From NCBI GenBank assembly GCA_017417055.1, contig JAFPZX010000051.1, positions 1-55,013 of the forward strand: a stretch of 55,013 bases of DNA. Direction: 5' to 3'. The position numbers and the translations under genes were made by a program. The stretch comes from Anaerolineaceae bacterium (GTDB taxonomy: Bacteria > Chloroflexota > Anaerolineae > Anaerolineales > Anaerolineaceae). Of the stretch, positions 8,039 to 16,900 are shown piece by piece (position 1 is the stretch's first letter; each line of letters starts with the position of its first letter). The notes beneath the pieces are model-generated. The model was not told where the DNA came from. It searched no databases and saw only the letters and a program-made list of their open reading frames with translations.

Positions 8039-8797
8039 CTATTTTCCCACAACGCTCCAGGGTGTCAGCATAGCGAGCAGCGGCTCATTGGCGTTTCCGT
8101 GTTCGGTGATGAAAATTGCGACCAGGCGGCGTCCTTTGCTGTCGCGCTTTTCAAAGGCCTCATCCGCGTCGAAAAAAGCAGCATCTTTGGGCATAAAGCG
8201 GTAATACTCATTCCGCTGTTTCTGAAAAGGCAGATAATCGCGCATGGCACTGACTTTTGTCTCTTCTGTAATGATTTGCATCTCCTGTTCCGTGACAAAT
8301 TCAAAGACAGAATAAGCAGAAAGAACCCCGCAGATCCCCCCGTTTTCGATAATCGGGACATGGGAAAAGCCGCGTTCTTTCATCACCTTCAGCACCTTTA
8401 TCAATGGCGTATTGAGCGTTGCCTTGTAAATATTTTTATCCCGTACGCCAAAATCAATGGCCAGGCGGGGATGTTCCACCCGGTGGATAACCTCTTTGAG
8501 TGTTTTGATCATATCGTCCGAAGGAGTGACAATGTAATTCCCGTTGCACTTCGGATTGTGCTGCAGCAGATTGCGGATCTCACGGATCGATTTGATCTCC
8601 AGCATCAGCTCTCCGCACTCTTTTGAATTCTCATAACGGGTTACAAAACTGTCAAAACGGCCGGTGTCATTTTTATAATACCAGCGCAGCAGCTGTTCCA
8701 ATTTTTTATAAAGGTCAAGGAATAATTCCGCGCGGTCATTTGACCCTGTGCTGCCGGAACCCTTCGGACCTTTGAAATTGCCTGATTTATCGCTCAT
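8039..8797 (-). CDS. CBS-pair protein with N-terminal HEPN-like domain
   Basis: A 252-residue protein. Residues about 22-108 are all-helical and contain RNLLQH (Arg75 to His80), which fits the Rx4H motif of HEPN domains, many of which are RNases in toxin and defence systems. Residues about 115-250 are two CBS motifs (first around KVLKVMKERGFSHVPIIENG), which usually bind adenine nucleotides. The first 20 residues are Gly/Ser-rich and probably disordered. I place the start at ATG 8797, with GGGAG just upstream and an ATGA overlap with the DUF1294 stop; the longer ORF from 8809 has the SD inside it. A nucleotide-gated RNase is an inference; the HEPN call rests on one motif plus helical context. 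Confidence 0.7.
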   Translation of the reverse strand: MSDKSGNFKGPKGSGSTGSNDRAELFLDLYKKLEQLLRWYYKNDTGRFDSFVTRYENSKECGELMLEIKSIREIRNLLQHNPKCNGNYIVTPSDDMIKTLKEVIHRVEHPRLAIDFGVRDKNIYKATLNTPLIKVLKVMKERGFSHVPIIENGGICGVLSAYSVFEFVTEQEMQIITEETKVSAMRDYLPFQKQRNEYYRFMPKDAAFFDADEAFEKRDSKGRRLVAIFITEHGNANEPLLAMLTPWSVVGK

Positions 8798-9069
8798 AAT
8801 TTCTCCCAAATAAAACCCAAAATCAACAGCTGAATTGCCATGATCACAGGGAGTCCGATTGAAAATTCTTTATGACGCGTTTTATGATGGAAAAACTTCA
8901 TTCCTAAAAACGCGCCCGGTCCGCCACCCAGAAGAGCCAGTAAAAACAGCGTGCGTTCGCGGATCCGCCAGCGGTTGCTCATTGCCTTATACTTATCCAA
9001 CCCGAAAGCCGCGAAAGCAATGATGGACATGATTACTATGTAGACAGTAACCATAATTTTGATCATCAT
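8794..9069 (-). CDS. DUF1294 small membrane protein
   Basis: A 91-residue protein with an N-terminal membrane helix (about 3-22), a basic middle, LLALLGGGPGAFLGMKFFHHK, which is the hallmark of DUF1294, and a C-terminal helix (about 72-88). Function unknown. The start ATG overlaps the stop of the upstream PHP gene (ATGA), and its own stop overlaps the start of the CBS gene in the same way, so all three are translated as a chain. Confidence 0.85.
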   Translation of the reverse strand: MMIKIMVTVYIVIMSIIAFAAFGLDKYKAMSNRWRIRERTLFLLALLGGGPGAFLGMKFFHHKTRHKEFSIGLPVIMAIQLLILGFIWEKL

Positions 9070-9809
9070 TGCAGGAACCGGGCCTTTCTGGCTTTGAGAT
9101 AATTGATCAGTTTTTCCGCGGATGTATTCATCACCAGCTCCATCGGGAAATCAACTTCCTTCAGCACGGCTTCATTGTGTTCGTGCTGTCCGACCACATC
9201 CACAAAATGAGCATCGCTGCCAATCGTGACCGGAACGCCCCATTTTTTACACAAAGCCAGATAAGTCAGCTGGTTTTCTCTGCAGTTTTTCCGCAGCCAG
9301 GGTTCGCGGTAAGAGTTTTCATTTAATTCAAAAATCGTGCCGGTTTCGGCGGCTTTGGCAACAACCTGTTCGTAATCAAAAGGTGTACTGCTGTCATCCG
9401 GATGACCGAGAATATCCACATAGGGATTCTCAACGATTTTCAGCATGGCTTTTGTATTGCCTTCCAGTCCTTCGTTGTCATAGCACTGCTTGTGAATACT
9501 GGCGATCACAATATCCTGCAGCCGCAGCGCACGTTCACTCAGGTCGATTGTGCCGCCGTTCAGAATGTTCACTTCCGCACCCATCAGCAGGCGCACTCCC
9601 CCAATTACTTTCGGAATAACAGAAAAATTCCGGAAATAAATATCCTCCGGTGCTCCGAACATTTCGTGTCCGGGAACACCTTTGGTATGGTCGGTAATGG
9701 CGAGCGCTTTCAGTCCTTTTGAAGCTGCTGCGTGCACCATTTCCATAAGGGTGTTGTAAGCGTGGCCGCTGGCCAGAGTATGGGTATGGGTGTCAACTTC
9801 GTAATGCAT
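9066..9809 (-). CDS. PHP-domain phosphatase (YcdX family)
   Basis: A 247-residue PHP-fold phosphoesterase. Metal ligands are easy to place: HTHT near the N-terminus (DTHTHTLASGHA), TDHT, the Glu in GAEVNI, ASIH, GHPDD and SDAHF near the end. This order is that of the trinuclear-zinc YcdX branch. GGAGGAAG sits directly before the ATG. It is the first gene of the three-gene coupled unit with DUF1294 and the CBS protein. The substrate is not known; family members hydrolyse small phosphate esters. Confidence 0.9.
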   Translation of the reverse strand: MHYEVDTHTHTLASGHAYNTLMEMVHAAASKGLKALAITDHTKGVPGHEMFGAPEDIYFRNFSVIPKVIGGVRLLMGAEVNILNGGTIDLSERALRLQDIVIASIHKQCYDNEGLEGNTKAMLKIVENPYVDILGHPDDSSTPFDYEQVVAKAAETGTIFELNENSYREPWLRKNCRENQLTYLALCKKWGVPVTIGSDAHFVDVVGQHEHNEAVLKEVDFPMELVMNTSAEKLINYLKARKARFLQ

Positions 9810-9903
9810 TCTTCCTCCGAATTTTTCTTTTCCGTAATTATACGCCTGTTTTTGACCTGTACGCGATATACTGAGCCCTCACCCGCATTATAATTAGCTC
9901 ACG

Positions 9904-9990
9904 GAGCATATGGCGGCTGACACCTCGTACGGCACAGCCCGCAAAGGTGTGCCTGTCCTCATGTGCGCTGCCTGTGTTCTAAGCAATTAC
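9904..9990. repeat. Degenerate hairpin with GTGCCTGTCC...ATGTGC arm (copy 1)
   Basis: The right half (GGTGTGCCTGTCCTCATGTG, then GTTCTAAGCAATTAC) closely matches 49584-49631. The left arm GAGCATATGG...GACACCT pairs imperfectly with it around a GC-rich loop. It lies in the divergent gap between the PHP and HAD genes. No coding function. Confidence 0.55.
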
Positions 9991-10016
9991 TTTGATTTTT
10001 ATTGAAGGACAGAAAA

Positions 10017-10691
10017 ATGTTCAAAGGCGTTATTTTTGATTTCAACGGCACTCTTTTTGAAGATAATGACTTGCAGATAGAAGCATGGGACCAAATACTT
10101 CTGAGGTATTTTGGAAGACATTTCAAAGACAATGAATTTTTTACTTGCTTCTGCGGGCTGGGCAACACAGACATACTCGATTATCTGAACAGCCTTGACC
10201 CTGAAAAGCAATTTGACATATCTATCACAGACGAAAAAGAAGAAATCTACAGAGCGATATGCCGGCAGCAGCCGGAGCGCGTCAAATTTATTCCTGGTGT
10301 TATTGAGACATTTGATTCTTTGAAAAAAGCCGGCATCGTTTATGCGATTGCAACCGCCTCGGAAGTAACAAATGTTGAATTCTATTGCGAATTTTTCCAT
10401 CTGGAGCGCTGGTTCAAATCGGAGCACATTATCTATGATGACCGTACCTTCCCGCTGAAACCCGCCCCGGATATTTATCTGAAAGCGGCTGGACGGCTCG
10501 GACTGAATACATCAGAATGTGTTGTCTGCGAAGATTCCAAAAACGGTCTGTTGGCGGCCATTGCCTCCGGAGCGGGGCGTGTGATTGCCAGAAAATCTTC
10601 CATGACTCATGAAAGCGTATATCAATCTCAGGATATCTATGCTGTTATCGAAGATTTTACAAAATTTTACCCGAAATACCTTGAGGATTAA
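10017..10691 (+). CDS. HAD-superfamily hydrolase, beta-phosphoglucomutase/GPH-like
   Basis: A 224-residue subfamily I HAD protein with a helical cap. The first motif is DFNGT rather than DxDGT: the nucleophile Asp is present but the second, acid/base Asp is Asn. Other motifs are intact: ATASE (Thr), LKPAPDIY (Lys) and CEDSKNG (acidic pair). I use ATG 10017, preceded by AAGGA at 7-nt spacing, instead of TTG 10002. It is followed after 5 nt by mazG, so it could be a house-cleaning phosphatase working on nucleotides or sugar phosphates. Confidence 0.85.
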   Translation: MFKGVIFDFNGTLFEDNDLQIEAWDQILLRYFGRHFKDNEFFTCFCGLGNTDILDYLNSLDPEKQFDISITDEKEEIYRAICRQQPERVKFIPGVIETFDSLKKAGIVYAIATASEVTNVEFYCEFFHLERWFKSEHIIYDDRTFPLKPAPDIYLKAAGRLGLNTSECVVCEDSKNGLLAAIASGAGRVIARKSSMTHESVYQSQDIYAVIEDFTKFYPKYLED

Positions 10692-10696
10692 AAATT

Positions 10697-11758
10697 ATGG
10701 TTCATTATAAAGAACTCAAACAAATTCCGGAAAATGTGCTTATGCTGACCGGAGAAAGCCTGCTTGCCAAGCGACATTTACCCGTGTCTCCCGGTGTGAC
10801 CGCCGTGATTCGAAATCCCGAACAGTCTGAGCTCCTTTACGAGATCCTGCGGGAAGAATACCCGGAAAATCATCCGCTGGAGCTGCAAGGGGAAAATGAC
10901 TATTCAGCGATTACGCTTGAAGAGCTGAAAACAATAGATCTCAGCGGTATGGAATATCTGGTGATCCCTCCGCTTCCGGAAAACCGGACTTTTGAGAACT
11001 TTCAGAATACAGTCGCCATCCTGCGCGGTCCGCATGGCTGTCCCTGGGACAAAAAGCAAACCCACCAAAGCATCCGCAATGATTTTCTGCAGGAAGCTTA
11101 TGAGCTCCTGGATGGGCTGGGCCGCAATGATAAGACCACGATGATTGAAGAGCTCGGCGATATCCTGTTCCATGTTGTGTTACAGACGCAAATGGCTGTT
11201 GACAACGGTGAATTCAACATGGGTGATGTCATCAGCCATGTGAATGACAAAATCATCTTCCGTCATGCGCATGTGTTCGGGAATCAGGAAGAGATCAGTG
11301 CGGACCAGGTTTCGAACCGCTGGGAACAGATCAAACAGCGGGAGCGGGCTAAGCAGCACAAAAAAGCTGGTTTGCTGGATGGCATTTCCCGTTCCATGCC
11401 AGCCCTTTCCATGGCCTACTCCTATCAGGGACGGGCTGCGAAAACCGGTTTTGAATGGGAAACGGAAGATGACGTCTGGCGGAAGATATCTGAGGAACTT
11501 GAAGAATTCAATCAGGCTCAGACACAGCAGGAAAAGGAAGAAGAACTCGGTGATATTTTATTCTGCATTGTCAACCTGGCAAGAATGCATAAAATCGACC
11601 CGGAAACCGCTTTGCGCATGGCAAACCTGAAATTCTATGATCGTGTTCATTATGTCGAAAAACAGGCGCAGGACCATCAACAGGATCTGTTCAGCTTGTC
11701 CCGCGAAGAGAAAGAGAAATATTGGGATGAATTCAAAACAACCCAAAAAACAGAATAG
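10697..11758 (+). CDS. mazG: Nucleoside triphosphate pyrophosphohydrolase MazG (extended N-terminus)
   Basis: A 353-residue NTP pyrophosphatase. An N-terminal domain of about 95 residues precedes the two MazG domains; longer MazG proteins of this kind (YabN-like) can carry a tetrapyrrole-methylase domain, but here the extension is much shorter and lacks its motifs. The first MazG domain starts LRGPHGCPWDKKQTH and has the metal-binding EAYELLD...EELGDILFH pattern; the second has EELEEF...EEELGDILF. It clears non-canonical NTPs. Tightly linked to the HAD gene upstream and overlapped by the membrane-protein gene downstream. Confidence 0.93.
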   Translation: MVHYKELKQIPENVLMLTGESLLAKRHLPVSPGVTAVIRNPEQSELLYEILREEYPENHPLELQGENDYSAITLEELKTIDLSGMEYLVIPPLPENRTFENFQNTVAILRGPHGCPWDKKQTHQSIRNDFLQEAYELLDGLGRNDKTTMIEELGDILFHVVLQTQMAVDNGEFNMGDVISHVNDKIIFRHAHVFGNQEEISADQVSNRWEQIKQRERAKQHKKAGLLDGISRSMPALSMAYSYQGRAAKTGFEWETEDDVWRKISEELEEFNQAQTQQEKEEELGDILFCIVNLARMHKIDPETALRMANLKFYDRVHYVEKQAQDHQQDLFSLSREEKEKYWDEFKTTQKTE

Positions 11759-12419
11759 AAAGCCGTTTACAGCCGGTGAAACAGTGTTATTGATACTTGC
11801 TGGCCTGTTTCTGTTGTTCGGTGTCTTTATTTTCGGCTGGTATGGATCCACATATATTCCACACCGGCATAATTCTGAATTCCACCCAAAGAATCTCGTC
11901 ATCAGCGATGGCGGGCAGCAGTGCACGCTGGAAATTCCCACAGGGAAGCTGTCGATTCGGCGGCCTGTCCGGGCGGTGGTTGGGTCTAAATATTCGGCAG
12001 AGACAGATGTCGTCCTGGACCAGCCCCTGCGGTTCACCAATTGTACCGGCGGCCTTCCGAATTGGAACATCAGCCTGGAAGCTCAGACAGCGTTTGTGGG
12101 TTCCGCAGTAACGCCTTTCGCGGCAATCCGTCAGCCTGCCTTCAACCGGGAAGATTTTTCATTCCAATGGTCCTTTACGCCGGAAGAGCCTGTCGCACAA
12201 TATCAATCCCATTTCTATCTGCGTGTGGTCGTCACGAAGGGTGGATCTGTTATCGAAAACTGGAATGTGCTGGTGCGGGATTTTCCTATGGAAAATCAGT
12301 TGTTATTAGGTCAGCCGATTGTTTTTTGGCTCATAGCAGGCGGATTTTCCTCCGTGACCGGTATTCTTTTACTGGTTATTCTGATTCAAAAAAGGAAAAA
12401 ATCAGCAAAAGGAACGTGA
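11727..12419 (+). CDS. Membrane-anchored protein with extracytoplasmic beta domain (unknown)
   Basis: A 230-residue protein with a basic N-terminus (MNSKQPKKQNRK), a membrane helix at about 19-40 (LLILAGLFLLFGVFIFGW), an outer domain of about 150 residues rich in predicted beta strands, and a second helix near the C-terminus (LIAGGFSSVTGILLLVILI) followed by a basic tail. I prefer the ATG at 11727, inside the end of mazG (32-nt overlap), to the upstream ATG at 11637, whose extra residues are a shadow of the mazG frame. No family recognised. Confidence 0.7.
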   Translation: MNSKQPKKQNRKPFTAGETVLLILAGLFLLFGVFIFGWYGSTYIPHRHNSEFHPKNLVISDGGQQCTLEIPTGKLSIRRPVRAVVGSKYSAETDVVLDQPLRFTNCTGGLPNWNISLEAQTAFVGSAVTPFAAIRQPAFNREDFSFQWSFTPEEPVAQYQSHFYLRVVVTKGGSVIENWNVLVRDFPMENQLLLGQPIVFWLIAGGFSSVTGILLLVILIQKRKKSAKGT

Positions 12420-12562
12420 ACAGAATATATACATTCAATTTTGATTGCCGTTTTGTAATGATTCAGTACCCGGACTGTCACCGCAGATTCTTTTTTGAGT
12501 CGAAAGGGACTGTCCAAATCACCCGGCTGCGTATGTTCTGAACAGTTAGGCCGTTTTTTTTC

Positions 12563-12591
12563 TTGACTTTTTTTTGTGATTCAAGTATAGT
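12563..12591 (+). promoter_or_regulatory. Sigma-70-type promoter of the secreted protein gene
   Basis: TTGACT (12563-12568) and TATAGT (12586-12591) with exact 17-nt spacing, 35 nt before the ATG at 12626. Confidence 0.75.
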
Positions 12592-12625
12592 TACCGGGAG
12601 TAGAAATTTCTTGCCGGAGGATGTT

Positions 12626-13315
12626 ATGCGAAGGAACTTGCTGTTTTTTTTGATGTTGGTTTTGTGTTTGAGCACTTTGGCTGTATCTGCTGATTTTACC
12701 GATGATTTTTCCGATATTGATTACGCCGCGAATGGATGGAATTCAGAGTTAATGTTCGGGAAACCGGATCTGGATTATATTTTCCCGGGACGCAGAATGC
12801 TTTCATTTCGCCTGCCTGACTACAATACAGCTATTTATATGCTGAATAAAAATACGTTAGCAGAGGATTCCGCGGTTGAAGTTTCATTTGAGAATGTGTT
12901 TTCAAATAACGGAGAGTTCGGAATTGTCTGCCGTGCCCAGGAAGACGGTTGGTATGAGCTGAGAATTTATCTTTCCGGCCCGGAAGCAGGCAGTTATGCG
13001 GTTTATCGATATGAGACCGCTCTGCGGGAAGAGGGAAAAAATCCTTTTGTATGCCTGCATCCGACACTGAACCATATTTATACCAGATCTTTGAAAACCG
13101 GGCTCAACGCAAAAAATACGGTAAAAATGCTGTGTGAAGGTGATGAGATCCGGATCTATATCAATGGGAATGAGATGAAACCATTCCGGAACAGCAGATT
13201 TTACGCGGGTGAGTTTCAGACCGGGCTGAGCGGTTTTTCTGTGTGGACACAAGGTCCGCGCAATGATGCGGAAATCAATGTGACTTCCTTCCGATCAATT
13301 TTTGAAACAGAATAA
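12626..13315 (+). CDS. Secreted jelly-roll-like (LamG/DUF1080-type) protein
   Basis: A 229-residue protein with a clear signal peptide (MRRNLLFFLMLVLCLSTLAV, cleavage near SA-DF). The mature part is beta-rich, with FGIVCRAQEDGWYELRIYLSG and DEIRIYINGNEM, the pattern of concanavalin-like domains such as LamG and the 3-keto-disaccharide hydrolase-like fold, where NG marks a hairpin. It may bind carbohydrate at the cell surface, but no catalytic residues are recognisable. GGAGG is 5 nt before ATG 12626; an in-frame TTG far upstream lies in the -35 region and is rejected. Confidence 0.7.
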   Translation: MRRNLLFFLMLVLCLSTLAVSADFTDDFSDIDYAANGWNSELMFGKPDLDYIFPGRRMLSFRLPDYNTAIYMLNKNTLAEDSAVEVSFENVFSNNGEFGIVCRAQEDGWYELRIYLSGPEAGSYAVYRYETALREEGKNPFVCLHPTLNHIYTRSLKTGLNAKNTVKMLCEGDEIRIYINGNEMKPFRNSRFYAGEFQTGLSGFSVWTQGPRNDAEINVTSFRSIFETE

Positions 13316-13343
13316 TTTCCCACAGAGAGAATCATAAGAGAAT

Positions 13344-13380
13344 ACAATCAGCCGTTATTGAATTTATGACGGCTGATTGT
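13344..13380. terminator. Perfect 12-bp hairpin between convergent genes
   Basis: ACAATCAGCCGT (13344-13355) and ACGGCTGATTGT (13369-13380) pair perfectly with a 13-nt loop. It sits between convergent genes and probably terminates both, though T-runs are short. Confidence 0.6.
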
Positions 13381-13406
13381 TATTAACCAGTATAAGAGAA
13401 TTGTGC

Positions 13407-13751
13407 TCAGTCACGGCAGAGGGCGGCAAGTTTTTCTTTATTCGCGGTGATTGTTTCGATGTAGGATGAATAATCCATCTGCTCCCGTGCGCGAAGATGC
13501 TCTGTCATTTCGGAAAGCGGCTGATATAAGGGAGCCAGCGACAGGTTACCGGTTACACCTTTGAGATTGTGAGCTATCTCAAAAGCTTTATCAAGGTCAT
13601 TTGCTTCAATAGCCGCTTTTAGTTTTTCAACGTTGTCACCTTCCATGGTTTTTTTGACCATTTTCAAATAGAACTGTTCATTGTTGAGGCAGCGTTCAAG
13701 ACCTTCTTTGGTGTTGACGCCTATTTCCTTTAGGTTTTGAATCGATAACAT
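13407..13751 (-). CDS. Histidine phosphotransfer (Hpt) domain protein
   Basis: A 114-residue all-helical protein consisting of one Hpt domain. The phospho-accepting histidine is in IAHNLKGVTGNLSL, matching the HxLKG consensus. Such proteins carry phosphate between receiver domains in a phosphorelay. It lies about 160 bp downstream of, and on the same strand as, the REC/GGDEF/EAL protein, whose receiver domain is the natural partner. No histidine kinase is in the window. Confidence 0.88.
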   Translation of the reverse strand: MLSIQNLKEIGVNTKEGLERCLNNEQFYLKMVKKTMEGDNVEKLKAAIEANDLDKAFEIAHNLKGVTGNLSLAPLYQPLSEMTEHLRAREQMDYSSYIETITANKEKLAALCRD

Positions 13752-13839
13752 AATTTACTCCTTTTGTGTTATCTGACTGGTTTTTCGATAGTGTGTGATG
13801 ATGCAGATGCCCATAACAACAAATCCCGTACATTGTTCA

Positions 13840-13915
13840 GCATATATCATACATCATTCTTCATCCATCGTACATTTTTATTACTTCTTCATATGTCTAA
13901 CATCTTACGTCTTAC
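13840..13915. repeat. Short tandem-repeat patch (CATACATCATTC / CTTACGTCTTAC)
   Basis: Degenerate repeats (ATATCATACATCATTC, CATCTTACGTCTTAC) matching the words at 7930-8038, directly after the end of the large minus-strand signalling gene. Confidence 0.55.
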
Positions 13916-16900
13916 TTTCCCATTTCCTTGAGTTTTTTCTTGTCTTCATACATGGCGGAATCAGCCCGGTTGGTGACATCAGAAAGAGTCGTATCACGGT
14001 CTGGGATGTATTCAGACATCCCGCTGGCGATGATGACCTTTCGTCCCACAGGCTGTGCATAGTTAAGCGCATTCAGCATCCGCCGCAGATGGTCGCGGTT
14101 TTGGTAATCATCTCCGCGCAGGATGACAAGAAATTCATCGCCGCCAATACGGTAGACAGCGCAGTGTTTGTAGATAAGAGAGATAACCCTGGCAGCCTGT
14201 TTGATAAATTCGTCACCTTCAGCATGGCCATAGGTATCATTGATTTGTTTGAGGTTATTGAGGTCACAATAAACAACAGCAAAGGGTTCAGCTGTACCGC
14301 TGAGAATTTGATTATTGATCTTTGTTTCCTCTTCAAAATAAAGCTGTTTGGTTTTGAGACCGGTCAAACTATCTGTAGCGGCAAGGCGGAGCGCTTCATT
14401 CTGCTGTTCTTCATGGCGGACGCGTGCGTCAATATCACTGATACCGATAATAATGTGAGTATCCTGAGAGTCTTCGGTTGGCAGAGCTTTGAGCTGCACA
14501 TAAGTCCAGCGATTGTTGTGGAGCTGACGGTAGGTGAGTGTAAAGGTCTGTTGGGTTCCGAGTTTTTCATAGAAGTTTTCGCGTGTGAATTGACGATAGA
14601 ACTCGGCTTCATCATCGGGATGAATCTGGTTTTTGATAATGCGGGAATAGGATTGGAAGAAATCGCGTCCGGTCCGTTCCACTTCGAGTGTCTGAGAATG
14701 GTTATGCGTCTGGAATTGGATAAAGTCGTCGGTAAGTGTATCCAGATAGAAGATCGTGAAATAATCACCCGCAAGCGCTTTGGAGATGGAAGTGAAGGGA
14801 TGGGTTTGCTCGTGCTGATCCATTCCGGATTGAATATTGTTGATGCCGACAACGATCTGATTAGTGAGACGGTCAGTGAGTGGTGATATTTTCATATTGA
14901 CATAGGTAGGCCGGTCATCAATCAGAAGCCTGTAGGTCATTGTGAATGTGTTGCGGGTTTGGAGTGCATTGAGAATGTTGGTTTTCGTGAAACTTGAAAG
15001 AAAGCGGGGAAGATCATCAGGAAAAACGCTCTTTTCAGCGTTTTTGCGGCTGAGTTCGAAGAAATTTTGTCCTCTTTGTTCAATGTTGAGTTTTTTATAC
15101 CGGGGATCAGCGTTGTATTCCTGGAATTGATCTGTTTTGGTATTGACAATGTAGATAGAAAAGTAATCACGGGCAAGAGCCTTGGCGATTCCGGCAAAAG
15201 TAAGTGCATCCTGCTGTTCCGCCTGATATTTTTCCTCTTCGGTAATCTGGTCATTAATATTAGAGATTCCGATGATAAGGTGGCGATGATCGTCAGGATC
15301 GGCCAGAATTGCTTTGAGACGATAATAGACAGGTTTGTCACCGATATTCAGGCGGTAATTGATAATAAGCGTCTTATGTTCGCCGAGATGCTCAAGAAGC
15401 CTGGGCTTTTCAAGAGATGCTGTGAATTTGGCACGATCGGATGGATGAACCGATGGTAGCATCGTCTGCGGATATTCTTTGAAAAAATTGTGACCGGGGA
15501 GACGCTGCGGATTGACAGCACCGGCTGTATCAGCATGAAATTCAAGGAAGGAGTCCGTGTTGAGATCAATATAAAAGATCGTCTCCATGTCAATAGAAAG
15601 GGCATGAGCGAGTCCATCGAAATTGACAGCGTTAGGATGGATGAGCTCGAGAGCTCCGGAGGTTTTGAGATCATGATCGATATTGGAAATTCCGATCACT
15701 ATATGATGATCATCCTGGGCAGGAGTCTTGACAGCTTTGAGCGAGTAGTAAACAGGTTCGTGATCAATTAAGATTCGGAAAGTGATACTGAGTGGCTGCG
15801 GACGTTCGAGTTCCGCAAGAACTTTTTGTTTATCGAGATGAGAAAGAAGTTCTGCCTGGTCATCGGGATGAACATTACGTTTGACAGTGGCGCGGATTTC
15901 TTCAAAAAAGGATTTACCGGTTTTATCAATGCGGAGATTTTCGTGCTCGTCTTCAGAGAGAAATTCAACGTAGTGGTCAGTTTGGGTGTCCACGTAATAT
16001 AGAATTTCGTATCCGCCGCTGAGAGATTGCGAAATATGGGCGAATGCGCCATGTTTTTCATGTGTGGGTGGAAGCAGCGGATATTGATCAGTGAGCTGCT
16101 GACGGTTCAGAAGAAATTCTTCAAATTCATCAGGTGGAATAGGTTTAGAGAAAAAATACCCCTGAACAATATCACAGCCAATCGCTTTGAGCGCCTCATA
16201 TTGCTCTTCCGTCTCAACACCTTCCGCAATAACAGGAACAGAAAGATAATCCGCGATATCAATGATAATCTCCAGCATGCGGGTGTCATTGCGGCGGCGG
16301 AAGGCATTCTGAACAAAATCCATATCCAATTTAAGGGCGTCGATAGGAAGAGTAGAAAGCATATTGAGGGAAGAATATCCGTTGCCGAAGTCATCCATTT
16401 CAATATGGAAACCTGCTTTCCGCAGCGTATTGACAGTAGAAATAATCTGTTCGGAGTCCTGAGTATAAGCAGATTCAGTGACTTCGAGGGGAAGATCATA
16501 GGGAGTGAGATGATGTTCAACGAGAATACCGCGGATCGTATCAATGAGGTGTGGATCATACATATCCACACGGGAGACATTGACAGATACAGGAACGGCA
16601 AAATTGAGGGTATCCTTCCATGCGTGAATCTGACGGGCAACCTCTTTCCAGACATAGAGGTCAAGTTCCTCGATGAGGCCGTTGTCTTCGAAGAGGGGAA
16701 TGAATTGTCCGGGCGAGATGTAGCCAAACTGGGGATGGAGCCATCTTACAAGTGCTTCCGCGCTGGTGAGAAGAGGAATCTCTCCGGTTATGTTGAATTT
16801 AGGCTGATAATAGATTTTAAATTGGTTTTCCTCGATGGCCTGATGGAACCCTTCTACGAGCTGCTGCTCGAAGATTTCCTTCTCATGAAGTTTATGATCA

